DNA from: Aliiroseovarius sp. M344
Lineage (GTDB): Bacteria > Pseudomonadota > Alphaproteobacteria > Rhodobacterales > Rhodobacteraceae
Reading direction: 5' to 3'
Assembly: GCF_025140835.1 (NCBI RefSeq)
Contig: NZ_CP081153.1
Location: 2,604,001-2,668,000 of the forward strand
Length of the DNA: 64,000 nucleotides
Shown here piece after piece: positions 28,445 to 41,200 of the stretch. Positions within the stretch are counted from its first letter, which is position 1. Each line of letters starts with the position of its first letter. A program made the position numbers and the translations under genes. The notes below the pieces were generated by a model. That model saw only the letters and a program-made list of their open reading frames with translations, was not told the DNA's origin and searched no databases.

Positions 28445-28674
28445 AACAATCTCCTGCTGGGTGTTAACTGTGAAAAGCGGGACGGATAGCGTCGAAACAG
28501 CATGTCTGTCGCGCGGATAGTTCCAAGCCCGCAGCCGACAGATCCTGCCGATCACTCTAGACTGCGGGCGCAAGCTGTCTATTCACATTCCCTTGCATAG
28601 GTTATTCAGGCAGAAACCGGCGCGAGGTCTTCGTGCATTATTACGCGTGGCGTGCTGGTTTGGACCAACTCAAA

Positions 28675-28974
28675 TTAGCCCTCTGTCGACACGCTAAACA
28701 GCACCCAGCCATCGATCCGTGCGACTTCGGTGCCGCCGGTTTCGGTCATGAACACGCCCAACCCTTCGTAGTCTTCCGGGCAAGCGACAAGATCTGCCGT
28801 GTGATCAAGGAATTCGACGGTTTCGGCGCTTTCACCAACGCGGCGGCATTGATCACCATCGGCGCGGTAGCCGTCCCCAAACAAGGGAAGGTCGGTTGCG
28901 GGTGGCGTGTATGTTGCGGCGGTTTCGCAGGCAGCCAGCAAACCGATTGCAAACAGGGGTATGAACTGTTTCAT
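28675..28974 (-). CDS. small lipoprotein
   Basis: A 99-residue protein with a lipoprotein signal: MKQF followed by a hydrophobic stretch and LLAAC (lipid Cys16). The mature part has two more Cys (DQCRR and VACPED), possibly a disulphide. No family is recognised. GGAG precedes the ATG at 28974 by eight bases. It lies between the DLH gene and carB, with all three on the minus strand; linkage to carB (84 bases upstream side) is uncertain. Confidence 0.65.
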   Translation of the reverse strand: MKQFIPLFAIGLLAACETAATYTPPATDLPLFGDGYRADGDQCRRVGESAETVEFLDHTADLVACPEDYEGLGVFMTETGGTEVARIDGWVLFSVSTEG

Positions 28975-29058
28975 CAGGGATCTCCATCTGGGTCCCCCAA
29001 TCATACCATAAATGAAGGGGCTCGGCATATCCTTACCGAACCCCTTGTTTTCAAGATG

Positions 29059-32289
<3,231 letters not shown>

Positions 32290-32352
32290 GATGACCCCCA
32301 TCGGCAGACTGGATCGCGGCCGGGATTCTCACCCGCGCGCAAATTGTCGTGG

Positions 32353-32380
32353 GTTATAGAGAAGGGGGCATATTGCGCAA
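32353..32380 (-). promoter_or_regulatory. putative carB promoter
   Basis: On the minus strand TTGCGC (32375-32380) and TATAAC (32353-32358) are 16 bases apart, placing a transcript start about 55 bases before the carB ATG. Confidence 0.45.
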
Positions 32381-32504
32381 GCCCTGATTGGGGTCAGTGG
32401 TGAGGTTTGGTAGGGCAGAACCGCCAATACAGACCGGAGTATCGCAGAACGGCGCAGTTATTCTGAAACAAAAGCGCTGCGGCTTCCGGACCGGACGCAG
32501 TCAT

Positions 32505-33821
32505 TCACGAAACCTGCATTTTTGCGGTCATGCGCAGCACACCCACAAAGACGAGTACCGCAAGCAAGAAATGAAACATCATCTGAGGGATAAATGACCA
32601 CCAGATTTCATCGAAATAAAGATAAAGGGGCAGCGAATATCCCACGAGCAGAAGGGCGAATAACAAAAGCACCCGATGGCTTTTTGAGTACTCAAGAACT
32701 CCCGGCAACAGCATCGTCGGTAAGATTAGGTAATGTATCCAACCCAACGGGCTGGTGAACAACAGCACCAAAGAAATCAGGATCAATCGGCTCCAGATGC
32801 GTGCTCGCGGTGATAACCCGCGCGACATAAGAAAAGTCGCAACCACACCCACTACAAACGACAGGCTCACAATCCAGCTGATCCAGCGCGGTGGAAAGAT
32901 GAACTCCGGTTCTTCCACCCTCCACGAGAAATCACCGGTGAACACCAACCACAGCTGATAGAGTTCTATTTCCAGACCCAGATTAATCCGGCTGAGCATT
33001 GTCCCACCATCCAATTCGGCGAGTTTCGCCAGAAATGCCGCATGGAGCGGCCAGCCAGCCACAGAGACTGACAAAACCGCCAAAATACCACCTATCAGGG
33101 TGAAACTGGCCAGTGCCCGCCAATTCCGCTCCATCAGAAAAATGATAATGAACATCGCTGGCGCCAGTTTGACGGCAGCGGCCAGCGCCAGCCACCCACC
33201 GGATTGGACAGGCCTGTTGTCCGCCAAGCAGCAGAACGATAACAGGATCAAGAAGCAGACGCCGATCTGCGGTTGGCCCAAGTTCAATGCGAGGTGAGAG
33301 ATGCTGCTTGTTGCAAGCAAAATCACCAGAAAAAGCGCCCAATTCAGTGCTCGCACGTTGGCAGGTCGAAGTAACCGAAATCCCAGCCAAATCATTCCAA
33401 GAAATGCCGCTACGTTTGCACAAAGCACAACTTTGGCCACAGTCCCGAAGCCCAGGAAAGCCGTGACGGGCGCAAGAAGAGCGGCCCAAAGAGGTGGATA
33501 AACATACGGCGCATAGTGATATATCGGCTCACCATAGGTCGCTGCGATCACTTCTGTCGCATTGCGCCATGCCTCGGGAGTTTCGTTCCAGAAAAAATTG
33601 CCATCCGACTGGTAAACGAAGTCAAACAGCCCCTGCTCATAGAATTGCGCAGCAACATACAGTGCAGCAAAGTCATGCGGAAAGGTTGACCAGTAACCCG
33701 ACAGCAAAACGGCAGACAGGCAGCCTAGCAAAATGGCCAGCTTCGGAAAATCCGGCAACCCGGCGAAGGTGGACCCCGATCCGGTCACCACCGGCTCGGT
33801 TGGTTCAAATTTGTTACTCAA
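32505..33821 (-). CDS. GT87-type polyprenol-linked glycosyltransferase
   Basis: A 438-residue membrane protein with about ten helices, resembling the GT87 family (DUF2029), which uses polyprenyl-phosphate sugars on the outer face of the membrane. The periplasmic loop after helix 1 has FPHDFAALYVAAQ with an acidic residue in the expected catalytic place, and NLGQPQIG follows helix 4. The gene starts with TTG at 33821, 11 bases after GGAGG; no ATG is near. No polysaccharide cluster surrounds it, so the acceptor is unknown. Slightly more AT-rich than the neighbours. Confidence 0.75.
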   Translation of the reverse strand: MSNKFEPTEPVVTGSGSTFAGLPDFPKLAILLGCLSAVLLSGYWSTFPHDFAALYVAAQFYEQGLFDFVYQSDGNFFWNETPEAWRNATEVIAATYGEPIYHYAPYVYPPLWAALLAPVTAFLGFGTVAKVVLCANVAAFLGMIWLGFRLLRPANVRALNWALFLVILLATSSISHLALNLGQPQIGVCFLILLSFCCLADNRPVQSGGWLALAAAVKLAPAMFIIIFLMERNWRALASFTLIGGILAVLSVSVAGWPLHAAFLAKLAELDGGTMLSRINLGLEIELYQLWLVFTGDFSWRVEEPEFIFPPRWISWIVSLSFVVGVVATFLMSRGLSPRARIWSRLILISLVLLFTSPLGWIHYLILPTMLLPGVLEYSKSHRVLLLFALLLVGYSLPLYLYFDEIWWSFIPQMMFHFLLAVLVFVGVLRMTAKMQVS

Positions 33822-34017
33822 AATAGTCCGTGCCTCCGAAATACAATACCTATCAGGACGGTTCTTTTGCGGTTTCTATCGGCATTGTGCATCTGGGAAA
33901 ACATTTTAGCGCCTTTGAAACCGTCTTTTCCGCGCGATGTTGCCGCTTCGGCTTGACTTTGCGTGCCAAGGCGGGTGTATCGGCGCGATACATATGAACC
34001 GCTCGACGGGGGCACCC

Positions 34018-35868
34018 ATGCACGCTTTTCGCAGCCACACTTGCGCTGAACTGAACAAATCGAATGTAGGCGACACGGTTCGCCTGTCTGGTTGGGTCCA
34101 TCGGGTCCGCGATCATGGCGGCATTCTTTTCATCGACCTGCGCGACCATTACGGCATCACGCAAGTGCTCTGCGACCCCGACAGCCCGGTCTTCGCCGAG
34201 ATGGAGAAGGTGCGGTCGGAATGGTGCATACGCATTGACGGCAACGTGAAGGCCCGCGACGCTGATCTGGTAAACGATAAAATCCCCACAGGCGAGATCG
34301 AAGTCTTCGTGCGCGATTTGGAGGTGCTGGGCGCCTCCGAGGAGCTGCCACTGATGGTCTTCGGCGATCAGGAATACCCAGAGGAAACGCGCCTGAAATA
34401 CCGCTTCCTTGACCTGCGCCGCGAGGTGATGCAGGAAAACATGAAACTGCGCTCGGACGTTGTGGCCTCGATGCGCAAGCGAATGTGGGATCAGGATTTC
34501 CGCGAATATCAAACGCCGATCATCACAGCGTCGAGCCCTGAAGGCGCGCGCGACTTCCTTGTGCCGTCGCGTCTGCACCCCGGCAAATTCTATGCCCTGC
34601 CGCAAGCCCCGCAGCAGTTCAAACAGCTGATGATGGTCGCCGGGTTCGACAAATACTTCCAAATCGCACCCTGCTTCCGTGACGAAGACCCGCGCGCGGA
34701 CCGGTCGCCCACCGACTTCTATCAACTGGACATGGAGATGTCCTTTGTCACCCAACAGGACGTGTTCGACACAATCCAACCGGTGTTGAAAGGTGTGTTC
34801 GAAGAGTTTGGCGGCGGGCGCAAAGTCGATCAGGATTGGCCACAGATTTCCTATAAGGATGCCGCCCTTTGGTATGGCACCGACAAGCCGGACCTGCGCA
34901 ACCCGATCAAAATGCAGGTTGTCTCGGATCATTTCCGCGGTTCGGGCTTTGCGATTTTCGCCAAGCTGCTGGAACAGGACGGCACTGAAATCCGCGCCAT
35001 TCCTGCACCAACCGGCGGCTCGCGCAAGTTCTGTGACCGGATGAACAAGTTTGCGCAGGAACAGGGTCTGCCCGGCATGGGCTATATCTTCTGGCGCGAA
35101 AAGACCGCAGATTCAGTGGCACAGGAGCTTGGCATTCCAGTCAAAGACGCGCAGGCCAAACTGAAGTCCGGTGAAGTTGAAGGCGGCATGGAAGCCGCAG
35201 GCCCCTTGGCCAAGAACATTGGCCCCGAACGCACAGAAGCCATTCGCCAGCAATTGGGGCTGGGAGTCGGCGATGCGGCCTTCTTCCTTGGCGGAAAGCC
35301 CAAAGCGTTCGAACCCGTAGCCGGGCGCGCACGCAACGTCATTGGGGACGAGTTGAACCTGCTGGACAGGGATCGTTTTGCGTTTGCGTGGATCGTGGAT
35401 TTCCCGATCTTCCAAATGGATGACGAAACCGGCAAGCTGGATTTCGACCACAACCCCTTCTCGATGCCGCAAGGCGGGATGGAAGCCCTTCAGGGCGATC
35501 CGCTGACTGTGCGTGGCTATCAGTATGACCTGACCTGCAACGGGTATGAGCTGGTATCGGGCGCGATCCGAAACCACAAACCCGAGATTATGTTCAAGGC
35601 ATTTGAACTGGCTGGATATGGCGAAGACGAAGTGCGCAAGCGCTTTGGCGGCATGGTCAACGCGTTCCAATATGGCGCCCCCCCGCATGGTGGCTGTGCG
35701 GCCGGTGTGGACCGCATTGTGATGTTGCTTGCCGATCAGGAAAACATTCGCGAGGTGGTGATGTTCCCGATGAACCAACGCGCAGAGGATCTGATGATGA
35801 ACGCACCAAGTGCGCCACTGAACGAGCAGTTGCGCGAGCTGCACCTGCGCGTCATCCCTCAGGAATAA
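34018..35868 (+). CDS. aspS: aspartyl-tRNA synthetase
   Basis: A 616-residue class II synthetase. It has the N-terminal OB fold ([19 protein letters not shown]), motif 2 ([24 protein letters not shown] pattern), the bacterial GAD insertion domain (about 300-420), and motif 3 [17 protein letters not shown]. Length and GAD domain fit bacterial AspRS. It may also charge tRNA-Asn if gatCAB is present (not visible here). The start at 34018 follows GGGGGC; the frame is open to 33937. A TTGACT at 33954-33959 may be the -35 of its promoter. Confidence 0.97.
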   Translation: MHAFRSHTCAELNKSNVGDTVRLSGWVHRVRDHGGILFIDLRDHYGITQVLCDPDSPVFAEMEKVRSEWCIRIDGNVKARDADLVNDKIPTGEIEVFVRDLEVLGASEELPLMVFGDQEYPEETRLKYRFLDLRREVMQENMKLRSDVVASMRKRMWDQDFREYQTPIITASSPEGARDFLVPSRLHPGKFYALPQAPQQFKQLMMVAGFDKYFQIAPCFRDEDPRADRSPTDFYQLDMEMSFVTQQDVFDTIQPVLKGVFEEFGGGRKVDQDWPQISYKDAALWYGTDKPDLRNPIKMQVVSDHFRGSGFAIFAKLLEQDGTEIRAIPAPTGGSRKFCDRMNKFAQEQGLPGMGYIFWREKTADSVAQELGIPVKDAQAKLKSGEVEGGMEAAGPLAKNIGPERTEAIRQQLGLGVGDAAFFLGGKPKAFEPVAGRARNVIGDELNLLDRDRFAFAWIVDFPIFQMDDETGKLDFDHNPFSMPQGGMEALQGDPLTVRGYQYDLTCNGYELVSGAIRNHKPEIMFKAFELAGYGEDEVRKRFGGMVNAFQYGAPPHGGCAAGVDRIVMLLADQENIREVVMFPMNQRAEDLMMNAPSAPLNEQLRELHLRVIPQE

Positions 35869-35905
35869 AGGCGGGCCCGGTCAACGGGCTGACTACAAAA
35901 AGTAA

Positions 35906-35938
35906 AGGGTGCGTGTGAACCACACGCACCCTCGTTTT
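35906..35938 (+). terminator. intrinsic terminator of aspS
   Basis: GGGTGCGTGTG (35907-35917) and CACACGCACCC (35921-35931) make a perfect 11-bp stem with a 3-base loop, followed by TCGTTTTT. This starts 38 bases after aspS. The 492-base space between aspS and the response regulator otherwise holds the small Flp-like gene at 36041-36160 and, at 35941-35960, a TCCGGCG/CGCCGGA hairpin. Confidence 0.9.
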
Positions 35939-36040
35939 TGTCCGGCGGCAGCTCGCCGGAAAAACACTCTTGATCAACAACCAGTTACAGGACGGGTCTT
36001 GATCATATTAATGAGTTGCATCGCTCAACCCGACTTATGG

Positions 36041-36160
36041 TCAGGCTACAGTCAGAACCAGTGCGGTTGCCATCATGGCTGCACCGGATACCAAGACCGT
36101 CCAATCGATCACAGCATTGCCAAACTCGTCATCCGCGAACCGTTTAATTAGGCTTTTCAT
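36041..36160 (-). CDS. orphan Flp-like type IVb prepilin
   Basis: A 39-residue reading frame. A basic leader (MKSLIKRFADDEFG) is followed by NAVIDWTVLVSG and a hydrophobic helix to the end. This fits Flp/Fap prepilins cut by TadV-type peptidases after the Gly, with AVIDW in place of the usual AIEYG (Asp for Glu5). GAGGG lies about eight bases before the ATG. No tad/cpa genes are in the window. The closest gene, on the same strand 201 bases upstream, is a response regulator. Too short for default gene finders, so easily missed. Confidence 0.6.
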   Translation of the reverse strand: MKSLIKRFADDEFGNAVIDWTVLVSGAAMMATALVLTVA

Positions 36161-36361
36161 AATATAACCCTCGTAGAAACTTTCTGCTCACTCCGTCTGA
36201 TATTTTTTTGCCATCAGAATTGGGCGGAAATGAGGTGCTCCTCGGCCAATTTCGTGCACCGGAAAGGTAATTTCACGGCAGCGGCTGGGTGCCGTAACGT
36301 CAGCCCAAAGCCCGCCGAAAGGCGTGCGGCAACAGGATTACCGCGGACTTGCAGCCTTGAG

Positions 36362-37081
36362 TCACAGCACCTGTCGGTCGGCCAGCCGATCCTGAACCAT
36401 CCCTTCAACACGCGCCAGATCCGGTCCCGTTCCGCGTCCCTCGGCACGCGCCTGTGCAAGGCTCGTCGCGGCCGCTTCAAGAGGGTTGTCATGGGCACTG
36501 CGCGCCAGAACGCCCAGAAACTGCGCGATATAGTCCTGCGTCGGCCCATCCACCCCATCGCGTATCAGCGCGGCGGCATGACTTAGATCATCTTGAAACG
36601 CCAATTCGTCAGGCGCGATTATGTCTTGCGGGATGGCACGAGGTGTCGGCGGGCCTTCGGCCGGCGGGAGAACCGACAGAATGCTGTTCTGGAACTCGGC
36701 CAGACTGTCAACGGGTTTAGCCAAAAATCCGTCCGCGCCTGCCTGGATCGCGCGGTCGCGGGTGGTGTCATCACCGCTCATCGCCAAAAGCACCGGAACC
36801 CGGATGGAATCGGCTGCCAATTCGGCAATCAGGTCGGCACCTGATCCGTCCGGCAGCCCCATATCCACGATCACAATCGAAGGTCGGTAAACCCGCAAAT
36901 GCCGATGCGCCGCGCGAAGGCTGTCTGCGCGTCGAATGCGCGCGCCTGATCGCAGACTGAGCAGTCGGATCGCTTCGGATGCAAATCGGCTGTCTTCGAC
37001 CACCAGAACAGTCAATCCCTGTAAAGGGCGGTCGGCAGTTGGGGGGGTGCCCATCATGAATAATTCAAGGTCATCGCTCAT
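36362..37081 (-). CDS. response regulator with unassigned C-terminal domain
   Basis: A 239-residue protein. Residues 23-140 are a CheY-like receiver: acidic pocket Glu29/Asp30, phospho-acceptor Asp73 (VIVDMGLPDGSG), Lys122 (LAKP). The C-terminal 90 residues are mostly helical (FQDDLSHAAALIRDG, YIAQFLGVLARSAHDNP) and contain no DNA-binding motif that I recognise, so output may be by protein contact. AAGGAG lies seven bases before the ATG at 37081. No sensor kinase is adjacent. It points toward the Flp-like gene. Confidence 0.82.
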   Translation of the reverse strand: MSDDLELFMMGTPPTADRPLQGLTVLVVEDSRFASEAIRLLSLRSGARIRRADSLRAAHRHLRVYRPSIVIVDMGLPDGSGADLIAELAADSIRVPVLLAMSGDDTTRDRAIQAGADGFLAKPVDSLAEFQNSILSVLPPAEGPPTPRAIPQDIIAPDELAFQDDLSHAAALIRDGVDGPTQDYIAQFLGVLARSAHDNPLEAAATSLAQARAEGRGTGPDLARVEGMVQDRLADRQVL

Positions 37082-37250
37082 CAGCTTTCTCCTTACGCGG
37101 ATCAAATTGCGCGAAAACTGCCTAATAACTGGTTAAGCCAGCACGCGTGGCGCTGTTTTTTCCGATGCGGCACTGCAGCACTTGCCCGGCTGGCACAAGC
37201 CCGGCATAACCAATCCAAGATTTGTCTGTATTTCGAATGGGAGAGAAAAC

Positions 37251-37655
37251 ATGATTGGACGTCTCAATCACGTGGCGATCGCCGTGCCGGATCTTGAAGC
37301 CGCGGCCGCGCAGTATCGCGACACACTTGGCGCAGAAGTCGGCGCTCCGCAGGACGAACCCGACCACGGTGTGACCGTAGTTTTCATCAATCTACCCAAC
37401 ACCAAGATCGAACTGCTTTACCCCTTTGGTGACGCATCGCCGATCGCTGGGTTCCTTGAAAAGAACCCGTCCGGCGGCATCCACCATATCTGTTACGAGG
37501 TCGACGACATCATCGCCGCACGCGACAAGCTGCAAGCCTCGGGCGCACGTGTGTTGGGCACCGGAGAGCCCAAGATCGGCGCACATGGCAAGCCCGTCCT
37601 GTTTTTGCACCCCAAGGACTTCAACGGCACGCTGGTCGAGCTGGAGCAGGTCTGA
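37251..37655 (+). CDS. mce: methylmalonyl-CoA epimerase
   Basis: A 134-residue VOC-fold protein that interconverts (2R)- and (2S)-methylmalonyl-CoA in propionyl-CoA metabolism. Metal-ligand positions are visible: His in GRLNHVAIAVPD, HHICYEV, and Glu in LVELEQV. The start at 37251 follows GGGAGA. Its stop overlaps by one base the ATG of a DUF1467 gene; this pairing is common in alphaproteobacteria. It works with the B12-dependent mutase that MeaB (15078) protects. Confidence 0.95.
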   Translation: MIGRLNHVAIAVPDLEAAAAQYRDTLGAEVGAPQDEPDHGVTVVFINLPNTKIELLYPFGDASPIAGFLEKNPSGGIHHICYEVDDIIAARDKLQASGARVLGTGEPKIGAHGKPVLFLHPKDFNGTLVELEQV

Positions 37656-37927
37656 TGTCCATCACCGCCGCCATTGTCCTTTACGTGGTGATCTGGTTCG
37701 TAACCATGTTCGTTGTGCTGCCCATCGGCCTGCGCACCCAAGGGGACGAAGGCAAAGTGCTGCGCGGCACCCATGCGGGCGCTCCTGCCAATTTCCGGCT
37801 GGGACGCACCGCGATCATCGTCACGATAATCGGAACAGTCATATGGGCGATTGTGGCGGGGATTATCGTCTCGGGTTGGATCACGGTCGAGGATATCGAC
37901 TGGTTCAACCGGCTGGACGACACCTAA
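37655..37927 (+). CDS. DUF1467 membrane protein
   Basis: A 90-residue protein with two membrane helices (about 4-26 and 53-75). A conserved inter-helix loop has LPIGLRTQGDEGKVLRGTHAG and ends before FRLGRT, typical of DUF1467. The function is unknown, but the gene is commonly coupled to mce, as here, where the ATG shares one base with the mce stop (TGATG). Confidence 0.9.
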   Translation: MSITAAIVLYVVIWFVTMFVVLPIGLRTQGDEGKVLRGTHAGAPANFRLGRTAIIVTIIGTVIWAIVAGIIVSGWITVEDIDWFNRLDDT

Positions 37928-37951
37928 AGGACGGCAGGCCTGGCGTGCCGC

Positions 37952-38701
37952 CTATGGCGTAGCCCCTTGTTTGGCTGGCACCCGACCCTCTGGCGACAAA
38001 CGCCACACATCGCGCCCTTCGATCACCACGGCGGTCAGTGTCTTTCCATGCCCTGCCCCGGTATCGATATTCACCCGGTTGCCATAATGCGTCACCGCAT
38101 CCACCGGTGTGTGGCCGTGCACGATCAGCGGTCCGTGATCAACGTTTGAGTTGTGGAACTCCTGACGAATCCAGCACAGATCATCCTCGGTCTGTTCGGT
38201 CAAAGGAACACCGGGGCGAATCCCTGCATGAACAAAACAAACCTCGCCGTGCTGGTACATGGCAGGTAGTGCCTCCAGAAAGTCACGGTGGGTTTGGGGC
38301 ACAGCAGCACGGGCTTCGGGATGCAGCTGATAGGTGCGGATCCCGTCTGGCACCCCAACGCCATAGCTTGCCAGTGTCTCGACGCCGCCAAGTCGCGGGT
38401 GCAGCCAGTTATGGTCGATCAACAGCTGGGTATCGACCATCGGGTGTTCCTGCAGAAACATCGACATCATGCGATCATGGTTGCCTTTCAGGACAATCCA
38501 GTTTTCGCCGCGCGCTTGCCCGGCCATAAGATAGCCGATCACGCCGCGCGCATCCGGTCCACGGTCCACAAGGTCGCCGATATGCACAACAGGTGCCCCT
38601 TCGTCGCCGCAGCGCGCGCGGTCTTCGGCTATCAACGCGTGAACAGCCTGCAACTTGTCCAAGTTACCATGGATATCCCCAATTGCATATGTCCGAACCA
38701 T
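37952..38701 (-). CDS. metallophosphoesterase, PP1/ApaH-like
   Basis: A 249-residue calcineurin-like phosphatase. The dimetal motifs are GDIHGNLDKL (residues 8-17), GDLVDRGPDARGV, GNHDRM, and later VHAGIRPG and HGHTP. This set matches the bacterial serine/threonine or diadenosine-tetraphosphatase (ApaH/PrpE-like) group. Substrate cannot be told from motifs. AAAGGG precedes the ATG at 38701. Divergent from aqpZ. Confidence 0.9.
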   Translation of the reverse strand: MVRTYAIGDIHGNLDKLQAVHALIAEDRARCGDEGAPVVHIGDLVDRGPDARGVIGYLMAGQARGENWIVLKGNHDRMMSMFLQEHPMVDTQLLIDHNWLHPRLGGVETLASYGVGVPDGIRTYQLHPEARAAVPQTHRDFLEALPAMYQHGEVCFVHAGIRPGVPLTEQTEDDLCWIRQEFHNSNVDHGPLIVHGHTPVDAVTHYGNRVNIDTGAGHGKTLTAVVIEGRDVWRLSPEGRVPAKQGATP

Positions 38702-38807
38702 GATTTGCCCTTTGACTTGCGGTGCTAAACTTATGGGTTTTCCCCGCGACCTGAAACTTTCGTTTCGCGATAACACCCTTGACGCACACTTATCAGGGAG
38801 ACGCGAA

Positions 38808-39490
38808 ATGAAACAAGCGATTGCGGAATTTATTGGGACAATGACTCTTGTCCTGTTTGGTTGCGGCGCGGCAGTGATCGCCGGCGCCGATATTGGCCTG
38901 ACTGGGATCAGCTTCGCCTTTGGCCTTGCACTGATCGGCATGGCCTATGGCATTGGCGGCGTTTCTGGGTGCCATATTAACCCGGCCGTCACAGTCGGGG
39001 CCGTTGTAGCTGGTCGGTTGCCAGCGTCAAAAGCTGGCACTTACATTGTGGCGCAAGTTGCAGGTGCAACCGTTGGGGCGGCGATCCTGTATTTAATCGC
39101 CTCTGGTAAAGGCGGCGGCTTCGATGTGGCAACGTCGGGCCTTGGTCAAAACGGATGGGGCGCGGGTTATCTTGGTGAATACACGATGATCGCTGCCTTA
39201 TCTTTGAACTGGTAGCGACCTTCCTGTTCGTGGTGGTCATCCTGGGCGCAACAGGCGCAGGCGCACCCGGCGCGGTGGCTGGTATCGCGATTGGCCTGAC
39301 ACTGGTGGTGATCCACCTGGTCGGCATCAACGTGACCGGCGTTTCCGTGAACCCGGCGCGATCATTTGGTCCGGCACTGTTTGCGGGCGGGCATGCGATC
39401 GGACAGCTTTGGCTGTTTATCGTCGCACCTATTCTTGGCGCGGTTGGCGCCGGGGTCCTGTTCAAAACAGGTCTTTTGGACGCCGAATAA
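38808..39490 (+). pseudogene. aqpZ: aquaporin Z with a single-base frameshift
   Basis: Two adjoining frames together make one aquaporin. Frame one (38808 to a TAG at 39214) covers helices 1-4 with the first NPA box (residues 58-60, HINPAVTVG). The next frame, entered at about 39200, continues without gap through ELVATFLFVVV and the second box NPARSFGP to 39490. Loss of one base in 39198-39202 (TTATC for an expected TTANTC) explains the break. Joined, the protein would be about 227 residues, normal for AqpZ. AGGGAG precedes the ATG. Either a recent mutation or a sequencing error. Confidence 0.88.
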
Positions 39491-39491
39491 C

Positions 39492-39524
39492 AAAAAAGGC
39501 CCCGGTTATCTCCGGGGCCTTTTT
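39492..39524. terminator. bidirectional terminator, aqpZ/serA
   Basis: AAAAAGGCCCCGG (39493-39505) and CCGGGGCCTTTTT (39512-39524) form a perfect 13-bp stem including the A/T tracts, loop TTATCT. Located between convergent genes. Confidence 0.9.
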
Positions 39525-39539
39525 CGTCAGGGCGATGGT

Positions 39540-41135
39540 CTATTGAACTTCAAAGGCCAGCGGCTTCACCGAATTGAAAAGACCCGTATCACATAGGGCT
39601 TTCAGCACAGTGTCCGGGATCGGATTGTCGACATAGAGCAGCGCAATCGCATCGCCGCCCGTATCTTTTCGACCCAAAGTGAAGTTCGCGATATTCACGC
39701 CATGTGCCCCCATTGTATTGCCCAAGGCGCCAATGATGCCCGGCTCATCGTTGTTGGTGGTGTAGAGCATGTGACTGCCTATCTCGGCATCAATGTTGAT
39801 ACCTTTGATCTGGATAAAGCGCGGTTTTCCGTCCGAGAAGACCGTGCCCGCAATCGAACGCTCACGGTTTTCCGTCACCACGGTCAGTTTGATATAGCCA
39901 TCAAACGATCCGCCTTTGGCCTGCGTGGTGGTCGAGGTTTTGATCCCCCGATCCGCAGCTACAACAGGCGCAGACACCATGTTCACATCCGGCAAGACAG
40001 GTTTCATCAGCCCTGCCAGAACAGCACAATCCAGCGCTTTCAGATTCATCTCGGACGCGACACCATCGTAAAGAATGTTTACGGCCTTGATTGGACCTTC
40101 TGTCAGCTGCCCGACAAATGCGCCCAGATGTTCGGCCAGTTTGATCCATGGCCCCATGACCTTGGCTTCCTCGGCCGTAACAGACGGCATGTTCAACGCG
40201 TTTTGCACCGCACCGGTCAGCAGGTAATCCGACATCTGCTCGGCCACCTGAAGCGCCACGTTTTCCTGCGCCTCAGTCGTAGCGGCCCCAAGATGCGGGG
40301 TGCAGACGACGTTGGGCAGGCCAAACAGTGGGTTTTCTATGGCGGGTTCCACGGCGAACACATCGAACGCCGCACCGGCTACGTGACCGGATTTCAACAG
40401 GTCCGCCAATGCCTCTTCATCGACCAGACCACCACGGGCGCAGTTGATGATCCGAACGCCGTTCTTAGTTTTCTCAAGGTTTTCGCGGCTCAGGATATTG
40501 CGGGTCTGTTCGATCAGCGGCACGTGCAGCGTGATGAAGTCAGCGCGCTTCAAAAGCTCGTCCAGCTCAACCTTTTCGACACCCATTTTGTCGGCTTTCT
40601 TCTGTGACAAGAACGGATCAAAGGCGATGACTTTCATTTTCAAGCCCAGCGCGCGATCGCAGACGATGCCACCGATATTGCCCGCACCGATGACGCCCAG
40701 CGTCTTGTTGGTCAGCTCGACCCCCATGAACTTCGACTTTTCCCACTTTCCGGCATGGGTCGAGGCAGAGGCCTCGGGTATCTGGCGCGCGACAGCGAAC
40801 ATCATCGCGATGGCGTGTTCGGCGGTGGTGATCATGTTGCCAAACGGTGTGTTCATGACGATCACACCTTTCTTGGACGCGGCAACCTTGTCCACGTTAT
40901 CGGTGCCGATCCCGGCGCGCGCGACCACTTTCAGGTTGGTGGCCGCTTCCAGGATTTTGTCAGTCACCTTGGTTGCCGAGCGGATGGCCAAGCCATCATA
41001 TTCGCCAATCCTGGCCAAGAGAGCGTCTTTGTCCTTGCCCAGCGCGGGCTCGAAATCAACGTCGATGCCGCGATCACGGAAAATCTGAACGGCGGTTTCT
41101 GAGAGTTTATCAGATACGAGTACTTTGGGGGCCAT
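39540..41135 (-). CDS. serA: D-3-phosphoglycerate dehydrogenase
   Basis: A 531-residue enzyme, first step of serine synthesis. It has the substrate and Rossmann domains (GVIGAGNIGGIV near residue 145; catalytic Arg, Glu and His in the usual CARGG and PHLGA contexts), the intervening (ASB) domain, and a C-terminal ACT domain (DEPGIIGALGN), i.e. the long type. The start at 41135 has AAAGGA upstream. It follows serC by 65 bases on the same strand, so serC-serA is an operon. Confidence 0.97.
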   Translation of the reverse strand: MAPKVLVSDKLSETAVQIFRDRGIDVDFEPALGKDKDALLARIGEYDGLAIRSATKVTDKILEAATNLKVVARAGIGTDNVDKVAASKKGVIVMNTPFGNMITTAEHAIAMMFAVARQIPEASASTHAGKWEKSKFMGVELTNKTLGVIGAGNIGGIVCDRALGLKMKVIAFDPFLSQKKADKMGVEKVELDELLKRADFITLHVPLIEQTRNILSRENLEKTKNGVRIINCARGGLVDEEALADLLKSGHVAGAAFDVFAVEPAIENPLFGLPNVVCTPHLGAATTEAQENVALQVAEQMSDYLLTGAVQNALNMPSVTAEEAKVMGPWIKLAEHLGAFVGQLTEGPIKAVNILYDGVASEMNLKALDCAVLAGLMKPVLPDVNMVSAPVVAADRGIKTSTTTQAKGGSFDGYIKLTVVTENRERSIAGTVFSDGKPRFIQIKGINIDAEIGSHMLYTTNNDEPGIIGALGNTMGAHGVNIANFTLGRKDTGGDAIALLYVDNPIPDTVLKALCDTGLFNSVKPLAFEVQ

Positions 41136-41200
41136 CTGTCTGGTCCTTTTCACAAAGATGTTGGGGGGGTGCCCCGCGCTTTGGAACGCAGGGCGAAATC

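Noticed and set aside
35909..36151. 80-codon plus-strand frame after aspS
   Set aside because: It starts inside the aspS terminator and overlaps the better-supported Flp-like gene on the other strand.
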